Assembly: GCA_035478795.1 (NCBI GenBank)
Contig: DATIJJ010000063.1
Span: forward strand, 1 to 64,000
DNA: 64,000 bases
Origin: DATIJJ01 sp035478795
GTDB taxonomy: Bacteria > Pseudomonadota > Gammaproteobacteria > DSM-16500
Reading direction: 5' to 3'
The notes beneath the pieces were generated by a model that saw only the letters and a program-made list of their open reading frames with translations, searched no databases and was not told where the DNA came from. Of this stretch, positions 1-8,090 are shown piece after piece. The position numbers and the translations under genes are program-made. Each line of letters starts with the position of its first letter. The stretch's first letter is position 1.

Positions 1-52
1 CGGCTTGTCCGCGGGATCCAGTCAAGAAATTCTGGATCCCGCGGACAAGCCG
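1..52. repeat. REP-like palindrome, 21-bp perfect inverted repeat
   Basis: Positions 1-21 and 32-52 are exact reverse complements with a 10-base loop. The left arm may continue beyond the window edge. The right arm and the bases after it recur at 2297-2333, and a shorter relative of its tail lies at about 71-92. This looks like an extragenic palindromic repeat family. No gene is seen between position 1 and asd at 374; that stretch holds only repeats. Confidence 0.85.
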
Positions 53-170
53 CGGGACGACGTAGGTGGAGTGCGGGACGACGTAAGCAGAGCCAACTGT
101 CACGACAAATCCCGGAAATTTTGTCGTGTACAGAGGTCATAAATCGTTAAAGTGATGAAAAATAAAATTG

Positions 171-269
171 TTAGTATATTCAATAAGTTACAAAAAACCA
201 GGGCAAAACAGCGAGCGAATATTTAAAAATTTACCAGTATATTCAACAACTTACAAACTAATCCTCAGT
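171..269 (+). repeat. ~100-bp intergenic element, copy 1, with two motifs 63 bp apart
   Basis: The element carries two near-identical 22-mers of the form agtatattcaayaasttacaaa at 173-194 and 236-257, exactly 63 bases apart. The reverse complement of 49928-50025 has the same two motifs with the same spacing, a similar middle (aaaacagcg against gaaacagcg) and the same right end (atcctcagt). The function is unknown; it could be a protein-binding repeat or a small mobile element. Confidence 0.7.
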
Positions 270-279
270 CAAGGTTCTT

Positions 280-359
280 TGTCATGCCAGCATGTTTTTA
301 GCTGGCATCCAGTGTCTTTAAAGTCGCTGGATGCCAGCTAAAAGCACGCTGGCATGACA
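280..359. repeat. 33-bp imperfect inverted repeat downstream of asd
   Basis: Arms 280-312 and 327-359 are reverse complements except for two bases, separated by a 14-base loop. The unit begins with tgtcatgccagc and contains agctggcatccag. It lies 15 bases past the asd stop codon, so the transcript would fold into a long hairpin there and may end or stabilise the asd mRNA. There is no clear T-tract, so calling it an intrinsic terminator is uncertain. Confidence 0.8.
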
Positions 360-373
360 ACCGGGATATCATT

Positions 374-1396
374 TTACAAATACTCCGCGATCAGGTGTTC
401 TGCAATCTGCACCGCATTCAACGCCGCGCCCTTGCGTAAATTATCGGTCACCACCCACATATCAAGACCGTGTGGATGTGAAATATCTTCCCGCACCCGC
501 CCGACAAAAACCGCATCCTTGCCCGCTGCATCCCTGACCGGTGAAGGATATTGATGTTTCCCGGTCATTAATTGAATACCGGGTGCATCCGCCAACAAAT
601 CCAGCGCCTGCTGCAACGCAATTTTATCCTGCGTCTCAATATGCACCGCCGCCGAATGCCCAAAAAACACCGGCACACGCACCGCCGTCGGATTAATCTG
701 TATCGTTTTGTCATTGAGAATTTTTTGCGTTTCCCAAACGATTTTCATTTCTTCACGCGTGTAACCATTTATTTCCAGATCATCACAATGCGGAAAAATA
801 TTAAAGGCAATCTGTTGCGAATAAATTTTTGGCTTGATCGGTTTTGCATTCAAAAGGCAGGCAGTTTGTTCCGCCAGTTCATTGATCGCTTCCTTACCCG
901 TACCGGACACGGATTGGTAAGTTGAAACATTCACGCGCGAAATACCCACTGCATCATAAATCGGTTTTAAGGCAACAATCACCGGTGTCGCACTGCAGTT
1001 GGGATTGGCAATCAGATTTTTTTTACGAAACCCGGCAAGCGCTTCCGGATTCACTTCAGGCACAATCAGCGGCACATCGTCGTCGTAGCGAAAATGCGAA
1101 CTTTTGTCGATGACAATATTGCCAGAAGCGGCAGCCTTCGGCGCATACTCGGCAGAAATCGCATTGCCCGTACAAAAAAAACAAATTTGTGTTTGCGTAA
1201 AATCAAATTCCGCGAGATCTTTCACGACATGCGATTTTCCCTTAAATTCCAGCCGCTCGCCAATGGAACGTTTACTCGCCAGAAAAAAAATATTTTTGAC
1301 CGGAAATTTGCGTTCTTCCAAAATGGAAAGTGTCGTCGCTCCCACAATGCCGGTCGCACCCACAATAGCAATGTCATACAATTTTTTTTTCATCAT
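374..1396 (-). CDS. asd: aspartate-semialdehyde dehydrogenase
   Basis: Asd makes L-aspartate 4-semialdehyde from aspartyl phosphate with NADPH, the branch point to lysine/diaminopimelate, threonine and methionine. The 340-residue protein has the N-terminal nucleotide-binding loop GATGIVG, the active-site segment NPNCSAT with the catalytic cysteine near residue 134, the QSVSGTGKEA segment, and a C-terminal HGLDMWVVTDNLRKGAA block containing substrate-binding and catalytic His/Arg. Length and motifs are normal. The first ATG (1396) overlaps the upstream hydrolase stop by four bases (ATGA), so the two are probably translationally coupled. A long hairpin follows the gene. Confidence 0.96.
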   Translation of the reverse strand: MMKKKLYDIAIVGATGIVGATTLSILEERKFPVKNIFFLASKRSIGERLEFKGKSHVVKDLAEFDFTQTQICFFCTGNAISAEYAPKAAASGNIVIDKSSHFRYDDDVPLIVPEVNPEALAGFRKKNLIANPNCSATPVIVALKPIYDAVGISRVNVSTYQSVSGTGKEAINELAEQTACLLNAKPIKPKIYSQQIAFNIFPHCDDLEINGYTREEMKIVWETQKILNDKTIQINPTAVRVPVFFGHSAAVHIETQDKIALQQALDLLADAPGIQLMTGKHQYPSPVRDAAGKDAVFVGRVREDISHPHGLDMWVVTDNLRKGAALNAVQIAEHLIAEYL

Positions 1397-2277
1397 GATG
1401 GCTCTTTATCCCGTTCAACACCTTGCAGCCAGACACTGATGGTTTCGCCCATCAATGCCGGTTGGCTTTCTTCTGCATAATGCAATCCTTCGCCAAGTTC
1501 CCCCAGCTCAAGATGCGGCAAATGATTTTTCGCCCAGACGAGCGTTGCCATCGTCGTCATAAATCCTGGAATCGAATAAAGCATCAATTTCGGTAACGAA
1601 GATTCCATCAATTGCGTTGAATAATTCGCAATGATATCCGTCGCCGCCGTGCGATTGTTGCCTGTCGGTAATTCTTTTAAATACTGAACAAGCGGTTTTT
1701 CAGAACCTTTCGCCCGAAATGGATCGCGATAACAATTAAGCTCCGTTTCTGTCAATCGACGCATGACACTTTTCAAAACGGTTTGATTAACAAAATCCAC
1801 GCCGTTCAGCTCATCCTGTTTCTGCCATAAAAGCAATTGCTCCTGAAAAGGCAGGGACATATCATCCGGATGCGCGGGTCGCAACCAGGCTTCATAAAAA
1901 ACAAGGCCCTTGCATTTTTCCGGATGCCGCATCGCATAATCAAAACCGATAACCGAACCCCAGCCGTGCATGACAAACACGATGCGATCGAGTTTTAATG
2001 TTTCAATCAATCGATCGAGAGTGTGAATATAATCCGTGATCGTGTAAGTCATATCCGGTTTGTCCGATTTTCCAAACCCGGGCAAGTCCGGTGCAATGCA
2101 TGAGCCCAATCCGGCCAGATGCGGAATGATGTTACGCCAGACATAGTTCGATGCCGGAATGCCGTGCAGAAATAAAATCGGATCACCGATGCCTTCATGG
2201 ATGTAATGAATTTTCGTACCATCCAACTCCACATAATGTGATTTGTATGGAAAATCCGGTGAAATCATGTCTGTCAT
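1393..2277 (-). CDS. haloalkane-dehalogenase-like alpha/beta hydrolase lacking the nucleophilic Asp
   Basis: The 294-residue alpha/beta-hydrolase aligns by motif with haloalkane dehalogenases: oxyanion segment FLHGIPAS, nucleophile elbow VMHGWGSVIGF, cap start FYEAWLRP with the usual Glu, and a C-terminal catalytic His in GEGLHYAEE. True members have His-Asp-Trp-Gly at the elbow. Here the Asp is Gly (codon GGC at 1963-1965), while the halide-binding Trp, the acid and the His remain. Dehalogenation by the normal covalent route should not be possible. I chose the ATG at 2277 because AAGGA precedes it; a longer reading would start inside the repeat at 2297. It overlaps asd by four bases. The substrate is unknown. 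Confidence 0.85.
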   Translation of the reverse strand: MTDMISPDFPYKSHYVELDGTKIHYIHEGIGDPILFLHGIPASNYVWRNIIPHLAGLGSCIAPDLPGFGKSDKPDMTYTITDYIHTLDRLIETLKLDRIVFVMHGWGSVIGFDYAMRHPEKCKGLVFYEAWLRPAHPDDMSLPFQEQLLLWQKQDELNGVDFVNQTVLKSVMRRLTETELNCYRDPFRAKGSEKPLVQYLKELPTGNNRTAATDIIANYSTQLMESSLPKLMLYSIPGFMTTMATLVWAKNHLPHLELGELGEGLHYAEESQPALMGETISVWLQGVERDKEPS

Positions 2278-2296
2278 AAAAATCCTTTTTAATTTA

Positions 2297-2333
2297 CTGG
2301 ATCCCGCGGACAAGCCGCGGGACGACGTAAGCG
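2297..2333. repeat. REP-like repeat, second copy of the unit at 32-52
   Basis: The 37 bases starting ctggatcccgcggacaag match positions 32 onward almost base for base, including the tail gggacgacgtaag. It fills the gap between gdhB and the hydrolase gene, where it would sit in the transcript just before the hydrolase ribosome binding site. Confidence 0.8.
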
Positions 2334-2353
2334 GATTGGGTTGTCAACACGCC

Positions 2354-5300
2354 CTAACCCGCCTGGGCAAAATCAAATAATTCACGCAACACAACAGAAT
2401 AAGTCACAAAACCCACATTGTTACTCGACTTGATTTCAGCCACCAGATTTTGCCATCGCTCAATCAGCAACGCATATTTTTCAAGCCAGGTTTCAATGCG
2501 TTCGGCAATCGTCGCCTGCTTCGCTTTTTTCTGTTTCAGCAACAACACACTCACACTCAATTTGCGTTGCGCGCGATCCAGATCATCTCTGAAACCGGAA
2601 CGCGCCAGCTCATCCCATTGATTTTCCATCGGATAAAGATTCATCTGATCGCGCAACCAGTTTAATTCAAGGTAATTACCGAGCGCATAATACGTCTCTG
2701 CCATGTCCGTAATATTGAGATTATTTTTGATCGCTGCCTCCACAATATCCAGCGCTGTGAATAATGTGTTGCAACTCGCAACGCGTTTTGCAAGCGCCGA
2801 TGGCACACCCTGTTCAGTCAGGGAAACCGTTTCCACGTCGAGCAATTCACGGTCCGATTCACTCAAAACAGCAGGCAATTGTTTAATGAGTTCTTCAACC
2901 GGCAAACGAAAATGATCGATGGTTTCCTGAATATTAAATGCGGGTTTCAAGTTGCGTAAAAACCAGCGCGTCGCGCGTCTCGTCAGAAAATACAGTTGTA
3001 ACATCATTTTTTGCTGAATGGCGGTATTGATTTTTAAATCCAGCGCCTCAATTTTTTTCCACAATTCCGGAACACCGTAAATACTTTCAGCGACCACATA
3101 CGCACGGACGATGAATGCAACCGAGGCACCCGTTTCACGCTGCAGGCGTTCGATAAAATTCACACCCATGTGATCAGTAATGTATTTGCCCAACTGGGTC
3201 GCGATAATTTCACGACGCAAACTGTGTTCTTTCATTTGCGGCAAATATTTTTCACGCAAGGATGCCGGAAAGGCCATCGTCAAATAATTGACAAACCAGG
3301 GATCTTCCGGAATGTCGGATGCGAGAATATCCTGTTTCAAAAACATTTTGCAGTAGGAAATTAAAACCGCCACTTCCGGACGCGTCAATCCCTGCCCGTT
3401 TGCCTTGCGCTCAAGCAGCGATTTTTCATCCGGCAAAAATTCCAGTTCACGATTCAATCGCCCTTTTTTCTCAAGCTCACTCATGTAACGTCGGAATAAA
3501 TCCATGGTCTGCAGTGCAACAGACGATTCAAGACTGACCATCTGCGTTTGTTCATAATTGTCACGCAAGACAAGATCAGCTACTTCATCCGTCATTTTGC
3601 CGAGTAAACTATTGCGCTCCTCCAATGTCATGGCATTTTCAGTCATGAGTTTATTCAGAAGAATTTTGAGATTCACTTCATGGTCGGAGCAATCAACGCC
3701 TGCAGAATTATCGATAAAATCCGTGTAAAGCACACCGCCATTCAAGGCATATTCAATACGGCCCCGTTGCGTCATGCCAAGATTACCGCCTTCACCCACC
3801 ACGCGCGCTTTTAATTCGTTACCATTGATACGAATCGCATCATTGGTTCGATCGCCCACTTCGGCATGCGTTTCTTCACTCGCCTTGACGAACGTGCCGA
3901 TACCGCCATTCCAGATGAGATCAACCGATGCTGTCAATACCGCGCGAATTAAATCATTGGGTACAAGATAGTCCTCCGAAATGCCGAAAGCTGCTTTCAT
4001 TTCCGGTGTGATTTTGACGGATTTGGCTGAGCGGCTAAAAACGCCGCCGCCTTTTGAAATGAGTTCCGCATTGTAATCCATCCACGTCGAGCGTGGTAAA
4101 TTGAACAACCGTTTGCGCTCTTCAAAACTGATAGAAGCATCCGGATCCGGATCGATAAAAATATGCATGTGATTGTAAGCAGCCAGTAATTTGATGTGGT
4201 TTGACATCAACATGCCATTGCCGAAAACATCCCCGCTCATATCGCCAATGCCAACGACAGTAAAATCGGTCGCACCCGGATTAATGCCGAGTTCGCGAAA
4301 ATGCCGTTTGACCGATTCCCATGCACCCCGTGCAGTAATCCCCATTTTTTTATGGTCATAACCCGCAGATCCACCGGATGCAAACGCATCATCCAGCCAA
4401 AAATCGTATTCTTTCGAAATGCTGTTTGCGATATCTGAAAAAGTGGCCGTTCCTTTATCCGCTGCAACAACAAGATAAGGATCCTCTTCATCATAACGAA
4501 CCACATCCACCGGCGGCACCACCTTGCCGTTTCGAATATTGTCAGTGATATCCAGCATGCCGCGAATAAATGTGGAATAACAATCAATGCCTTCTTTCAT
4601 AATGGCATCACGGTCTCCTTCCGGCAGCGCTTTCGGAAAAAATCCGCCTTTCGCACCGACCGGCACAATCACGGAATTTTTCACCTGTTGCGCTTTCATA
4701 AGACCCAATACTTCAGTACGAAAATCTTCGCGACGGTCCGACCAGCGCAATCCACCCCGCGCTACCTTGCCACCGCGAAGATGCACACCTTCAACACGCG
4801 GGGAATATACAAAAATTTCATACATCGGTCGCGGCAAGGGCAAATCGGAAATCGCCGAAGGATCCAGCTTGAAGGAAATATAGGATTTGAATTTGCCATC
4901 TTGTGTCGTCTGGAAATAATTGGTGCGAATGGTTGCAAGAATCACTTCGAGAATGCGACGAATAATGCGGTCTTCATCCAGACTGGTGACATTTTCAAGC
5001 ATCTGCTCAATTTTGGCGACAAGGACAGACGTTTCGGGTCGCGAATGGTCGGCATATTCCGGTGAAAATCGCAGCTTGAAGAGAGCCACCAGATCACGCG
5101 CGATGTCCTGATTGTTAATCAGGGCCTGTTCGACGTATGACTGACTGAAGGTAAAACCTGTCTGGCGTAAATATTTTGTGTAGGCGCGCAAGACAGCTGT
5201 TTCATGCCATGATAATTGCGCATCGAGCACGAGGCGATTAAACCCGTCATCTTCCGCATTTTGAAACCAGATGTTGGTGAAGGCATCCTGAAAATTATCC

Positions 5301-7189
5301 TTGATTTCATCAACGTCAATTTCCCGCTGACTGACATGGATCATGTCAAAATCACTGATCCAGGCAATGCGGCCATCCTTGAAAACAATTTCGTGCGGAC
5401 GTTCTCCAATGATGCGCAATCCCATGTTTTCAAGCGTCGGCAGCACATCGGATAACGGCACAGTATGTTCATTGTGAAATAATTTTAATTGAAGAGATGT
5501 CCTGCCGGATTTGTAAAACAACATTTCCATCGGATTTTCCGATGATAACGCTTCAATTTTTTTAATGTCATCGAGCGCTGCACCGGGCAAATAGCATTCC
5601 GTGTAACTCGTCGGAAACGCCTTGCGATAACGCACATAATAACGCAACCCTTCCGCTTCACCAAATTGCCTGACCAGCTGGATTTTCAGTTCATCACTCC
5701 AGGAGTGTGCAATGTGCACAAGCTCTTTCTCAATTTTCGTCACATCATAATCAATGTGGTTTTTGGAACTGACACGAATCAGATAATGAATACGCGCAAG
5801 CACCGAATCGGAAAAATACGTGGTATAGGACGATTCCCGCCCCTGAAACGCATTCATCAGAATATCCTGCATGTTCATCACAAGATCCGTGTCAAAAATT
5901 TCTCTTGGCACATAGACCAGACAGGAAAAATAACGGCTGTAGGAATCCTTGCGCACGAAAAGACGAATCTGTTTTCGTTCCTGTAAATAAAGAATACCCT
6001 GTGTCAGCTCAAGCAATTCTTCGTGTGTTGCCTGGAAGAGATCATCGCGTGGCAGTGTTTCCAGAATGTGCACCACTTCCTTGCCATTGTGACTGTCGGG
6101 TGGATAATGAAATTCCTGGATGACTTTCGCGACCTTGTGACGCAAAAAAGGAATATAACGCGGACTGGAATGATAGGCCGTTGAGGTATACAACCCGACA
6201 AAACGGCGTTCGCCAATCAGTTCGCCTTTTTCGTTAAATCGTTTGACGCCGATATAATCTGTGTAGGCTGCACGATGTACGGTCGATTGCGTATTGGTTT
6301 TCGCAATAATCAAAATATTTTTGGAGAGCGCAAGCTTTCTCGCCTGTGGCGGCAAATCGGCATAATTTCTTGAAATCGTGCTGGTGCTTTCATCGCGTAA
6401 CACACCAAGACCTGTGCCTCTTATAATTTGCAAGGCGCGATTGGTTTCATTGCCAATCAACTTGTAATCGCGACTCCCCAGAAAAGTAAAATGATTGCTG
6501 ATAAGCCAGCGTAAAAAATCCTTTGATTCTGCAATTTCCGCAGGATCCAGTGGCGGCGGATTCTGTTCCAGCTCAAGCAGCGATTCTTCTACCTTGTTCA
6601 CCATTTTTCGCCAGTCAATGACAGACACCTGGGCATCATCCAGCACACGCTCGATGTTGGCACGCAAGGCTTCCATACTGTCTGCATCACTTTGTCGATC
6701 AATTTCAAGATAAATCGGCGCTTCAGATGAAGCATTCGGATCCAGCGCACCCGTCGGTAAAATATCGGTGATACGATCCTCCCCATCGCGTATCACTCTC
6801 AAACCGCCAAAATGAATCGCATAATGAATTTGCAAACCATTGCGATTCACTTCCATGCGGATGGAATCGACCAGAAAGGGAATGTCATCATGAGAAACTT
6901 CAATAATGGTATGCGTCGATTCCCAGCCATCTTTTTCAAGAACGGGATTAAAGACGCGCACTTTGGACGTGCCCGGTTTTCTTTCGTAAATAAAACGCCA
7001 ATGAGAAACGAGAGCACCGAATAAATCGTCGAGAGAACGTTTGGTTAAATCTTCTACTGAGCAATTAACATAATATCGCTGGGCAAATGTATCCAGCAAT
7101 GCCCGATCGGGCGTGGAAACTTTATTTTTTATGTCAGCACGTAAATTTTTTATGATTTCCTGTCGCCCTGAATCCTGTTGTCCAGCCAT
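2354..7189 (-). CDS. gdhB: NAD-specific glutamate dehydrogenase, large (about 180 kDa) class
   Basis: This enzyme oxidises glutamate to 2-oxoglutarate and ammonia with NAD+ and usually works in catabolism, feeding amino-acid carbon into the TCA cycle. The 1611-residue length is typical of the large bacterial class. The catalytic core lies near residues 800-1200: GGKVARGGLRWSDRREDFRT followed by VPVGAKGGFFPK with the substrate lysine, the dinucleotide site FTVVGIGDMSGDVFGNGML, and GNLGMTQRGRIEYAL. The long N-terminal part is the regulatory ACT-like region of the family and the C-terminal 400 residues are helical. A TATAAT-like -10 lies on this strand at 7212-7217. The repeat at 2297-2333 follows the gene. 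Confidence 0.96.
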   Translation of the reverse strand: MAGQQDSGRQEIIKNLRADIKNKVSTPDRALLDTFAQRYYVNCSVEDLTKRSLDDLFGALVSHWRFIYERKPGTSKVRVFNPVLEKDGWESTHTIIEVSHDDIPFLVDSIRMEVNRNGLQIHYAIHFGGLRVIRDGEDRITDILPTGALDPNASSEAPIYLEIDRQSDADSMEALRANIERVLDDAQVSVIDWRKMVNKVEESLLELEQNPPPLDPAEIAESKDFLRWLISNHFTFLGSRDYKLIGNETNRALQIIRGTGLGVLRDESTSTISRNYADLPPQARKLALSKNILIIAKTNTQSTVHRAAYTDYIGVKRFNEKGELIGERRFVGLYTSTAYHSSPRYIPFLRHKVAKVIQEFHYPPDSHNGKEVVHILETLPRDDLFQATHEELLELTQGILYLQERKQIRLFVRKDSYSRYFSCLVYVPREIFDTDLVMNMQDILMNAFQGRESSYTTYFSDSVLARIHYLIRVSSKNHIDYDVTKIEKELVHIAHSWSDELKIQLVRQFGEAEGLRYYVRYRKAFPTSYTECYLPGAALDDIKKIEALSSENPMEMLFYKSGRTSLQLKLFHNEHTVPLSDVLPTLENMGLRIIGERPHEIVFKDGRIAWISDFDMIHVSQREIDVDEIKDNFQDAFTNIWFQNAEDDGFNRLVLDAQLSWHETAVLRAYTKYLRQTGFTFSQSYVEQALINNQDIARDLVALFKLRFSPEYADHSRPETSVLVAKIEQMLENVTSLDEDRIIRRILEVILATIRTNYFQTTQDGKFKSYISFKLDPSAISDLPLPRPMYEIFVYSPRVEGVHLRGGKVARGGLRWSDRREDFRTEVLGLMKAQQVKNSVIVPVGAKGGFFPKALPEGDRDAIMKEGIDCYSTFIRGMLDITDNIRNGKVVPPVDVVRYDEEDPYLVVAADKGTATFSDIANSISKEYDFWLDDAFASGGSAGYDHKKMGITARGAWESVKRHFRELGINPGATDFTVVGIGDMSGDVFGNGMLMSNHIKLLAAYNHMHIFIDPDPDASISFEERKRLFNLPRSTWMDYNAELISKGGGVFSRSAKSVKITPEMKAAFGISEDYLVPNDLIRAVLTASVDLIWNGGIGTFVKASEETHAEVGDRTNDAIRINGNELKARVVGEGGNLGMTQRGRIEYALNGGVLYTDFIDNSAGVDCSDHEVNLKILLNKLMTENAMTLEERNSLLGKMTDEVADLVLRDNYEQTQMVSLESSVALQTMDLFRRYMSELEKKGRLNRELEFLPDEKSLLERKANGQGLTRPEVAVLISYCKMFLKQDILASDIPEDPWFVNYLTMAFPASLREKYLPQMKEHSLRREIIATQLGKYITDHMGVNFIERLQRETGASVAFIVRAYVVAESIYGVPELWKKIEALDLKINTAIQQKMMLQLYFLTRRATRWFLRNLKPAFNIQETIDHFRLPVEELIKQLPAVLSESDRELLDVETVSLTEQGVPSALAKRVASCNTLFTALDIVEAAIKNNLNITDMAETYYALGNYLELNWLRDQMNLYPMENQWDELARSGFRDDLDRAQRKLSVSVLLLKQKKAKQATIAERIETWLEKYALLIERWQNLVAEIKSSNNVGFVTYSVVLRELFDFAQAG

Positions 7190-7253
7190 ATTAACACTTA
7201 ACCCCCAGGTTATTATAATATGCGCTGATTTTAGCGCTCTTTCCGTCTACAAT

Positions 7254-7925
7254 TCAAACAACATTTGATTTCTTTGCGACATCGTTTCGAAGATAGATCG
7301 GCATGGCATCCATGGCAGACACGGTTTCACCTGACTGAAGTCGGCTTTCGGCAAGGACCAGTATGGCGGCGGCGCGGGGTAACATGTCCGGATCGATCAG
7401 CGCAGGATCCCCGTCCATCTCCTTGCGATAAACTGCCCATGCATTGCCGACACCGCGCCATGTGCTATCGGGCAAGGCAATGTCGTGAGGCTTGCCCATC
7501 TGCTCCTGCCCGTATAAGACCATCTGATGGTTTTCATTTAACGCGTAGGCCGCCCAATAGACTTCATGCATTCTTGCATCGATCGCCACCAGACACCGTG
7601 TCCAGCCGTGTTCCTGATAAGCCGTTTGTGCCATGGCTGAAAGAGACGAGACAGGAATCAGGCGTTTTCCGGCGCCGAAAGCGAGCCCTTTTGCAACACT
7701 CGCAGCGATGCGAAGTCCCGTAAAACTGCCAGGTCCGCAGCCGAAGGCAATGGCATCGAGATCAGAAAGAGTCATCGCTTCCGACTTTAATAAACGATCC
7801 AGCATGGGCAAAATAAGGCTGGCCTGCTGCAGGGGGGCTATTTCATGGTGCTCCGTGATCCTGCCATCGATGGATAAACCCACAGAGCAGGCGATGGAAG
7901 ATGTGTCGAAAGCCAGTAATTTCAT
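7254..7925 (-). CDS. tsaB: tRNA threonylcarbamoyladenosine biosynthesis protein TsaB
   Basis: TsaB is the non-catalytic partner of TsaD in making t6A37 on ANN-decoding tRNAs. The 223-residue protein has the ASKHA-fold start MKLLAFDTSSIACSVGL and the family block FGCGPGSFTGLRIAASVAKGLAFG near residues 65-90. I use the ATG at 7925; the preceding in-frame codon is TTG. The purine-rich run AAGGGGG seven bases upstream, which would act as the ribosome binding site, belongs to the repeat element at 7930-8090. The gene is downstream of yoaA on the same strand. Confidence 0.93.
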   Translation of the reverse strand: MKLLAFDTSSIACSVGLSIDGRITEHHEIAPLQQASLILPMLDRLLKSEAMTLSDLDAIAFGCGPGSFTGLRIAASVAKGLAFGAGKRLIPVSSLSAMAQTAYQEHGWTRCLVAIDARMHEVYWAAYALNENHQMVLYGQEQMGKPHDIALPDSTWRGVGNAWAVYRKEMDGDPALIDPDMLPRAAAILVLAESRLQSGETVSAMDAMPIYLRNDVAKKSNVV

Positions 7926-7929
7926 CAAA

Positions 7930-8090
7930 AAACCCCCTTATCAAAGGGGGTCGACGCACGTTTCCCGTATAAAAGCATTACGGGACAAGTTTTGTGCGGC
8001 GGGGGGATTTTTTTAATGTGATAAAAATCCCTCCCAGCCTCCCTTTGAAAAGGGAGGAGTCCGCTCCGGTCGAAATTTAACTTATACAAC
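7930..8090 (-). mobile_element. MITE-like element, copy A (one end truncated)
   Basis: About 160 bases match, on the opposite strand, the element at 57446-57609: a hairpin of ccccctta/aaggggg, the segment gtcgacgcacg, the run gcggggggattttt, a second hairpin of ctccctttgaaaagggag, and the terminal ctccggtcga. Copy A carries an extra 25 or so bases holding a small hairpin (cccgtat ... acggg) and lacks one terminal repeat next to tsaB. Its other end runs into the last codons of yoaA. No coding capacity is seen. The inverted-repeat ends suggest a non-autonomous transposable element. Confidence 0.75.

Noticed and set aside
4587..5065. Overlapping plus-strand frames of 98-125 codons inside gdhB
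   Set aside because: They are antisense shadows of a strongly conserved enzyme with no motifs of their own.
7222..7238. Hairpin gcgctgattttagcgc upstream of gdhB as a terminator
   Set aside because: The stem is only five base pairs and has no T-tract on either strand, so it is not supported as a terminator.
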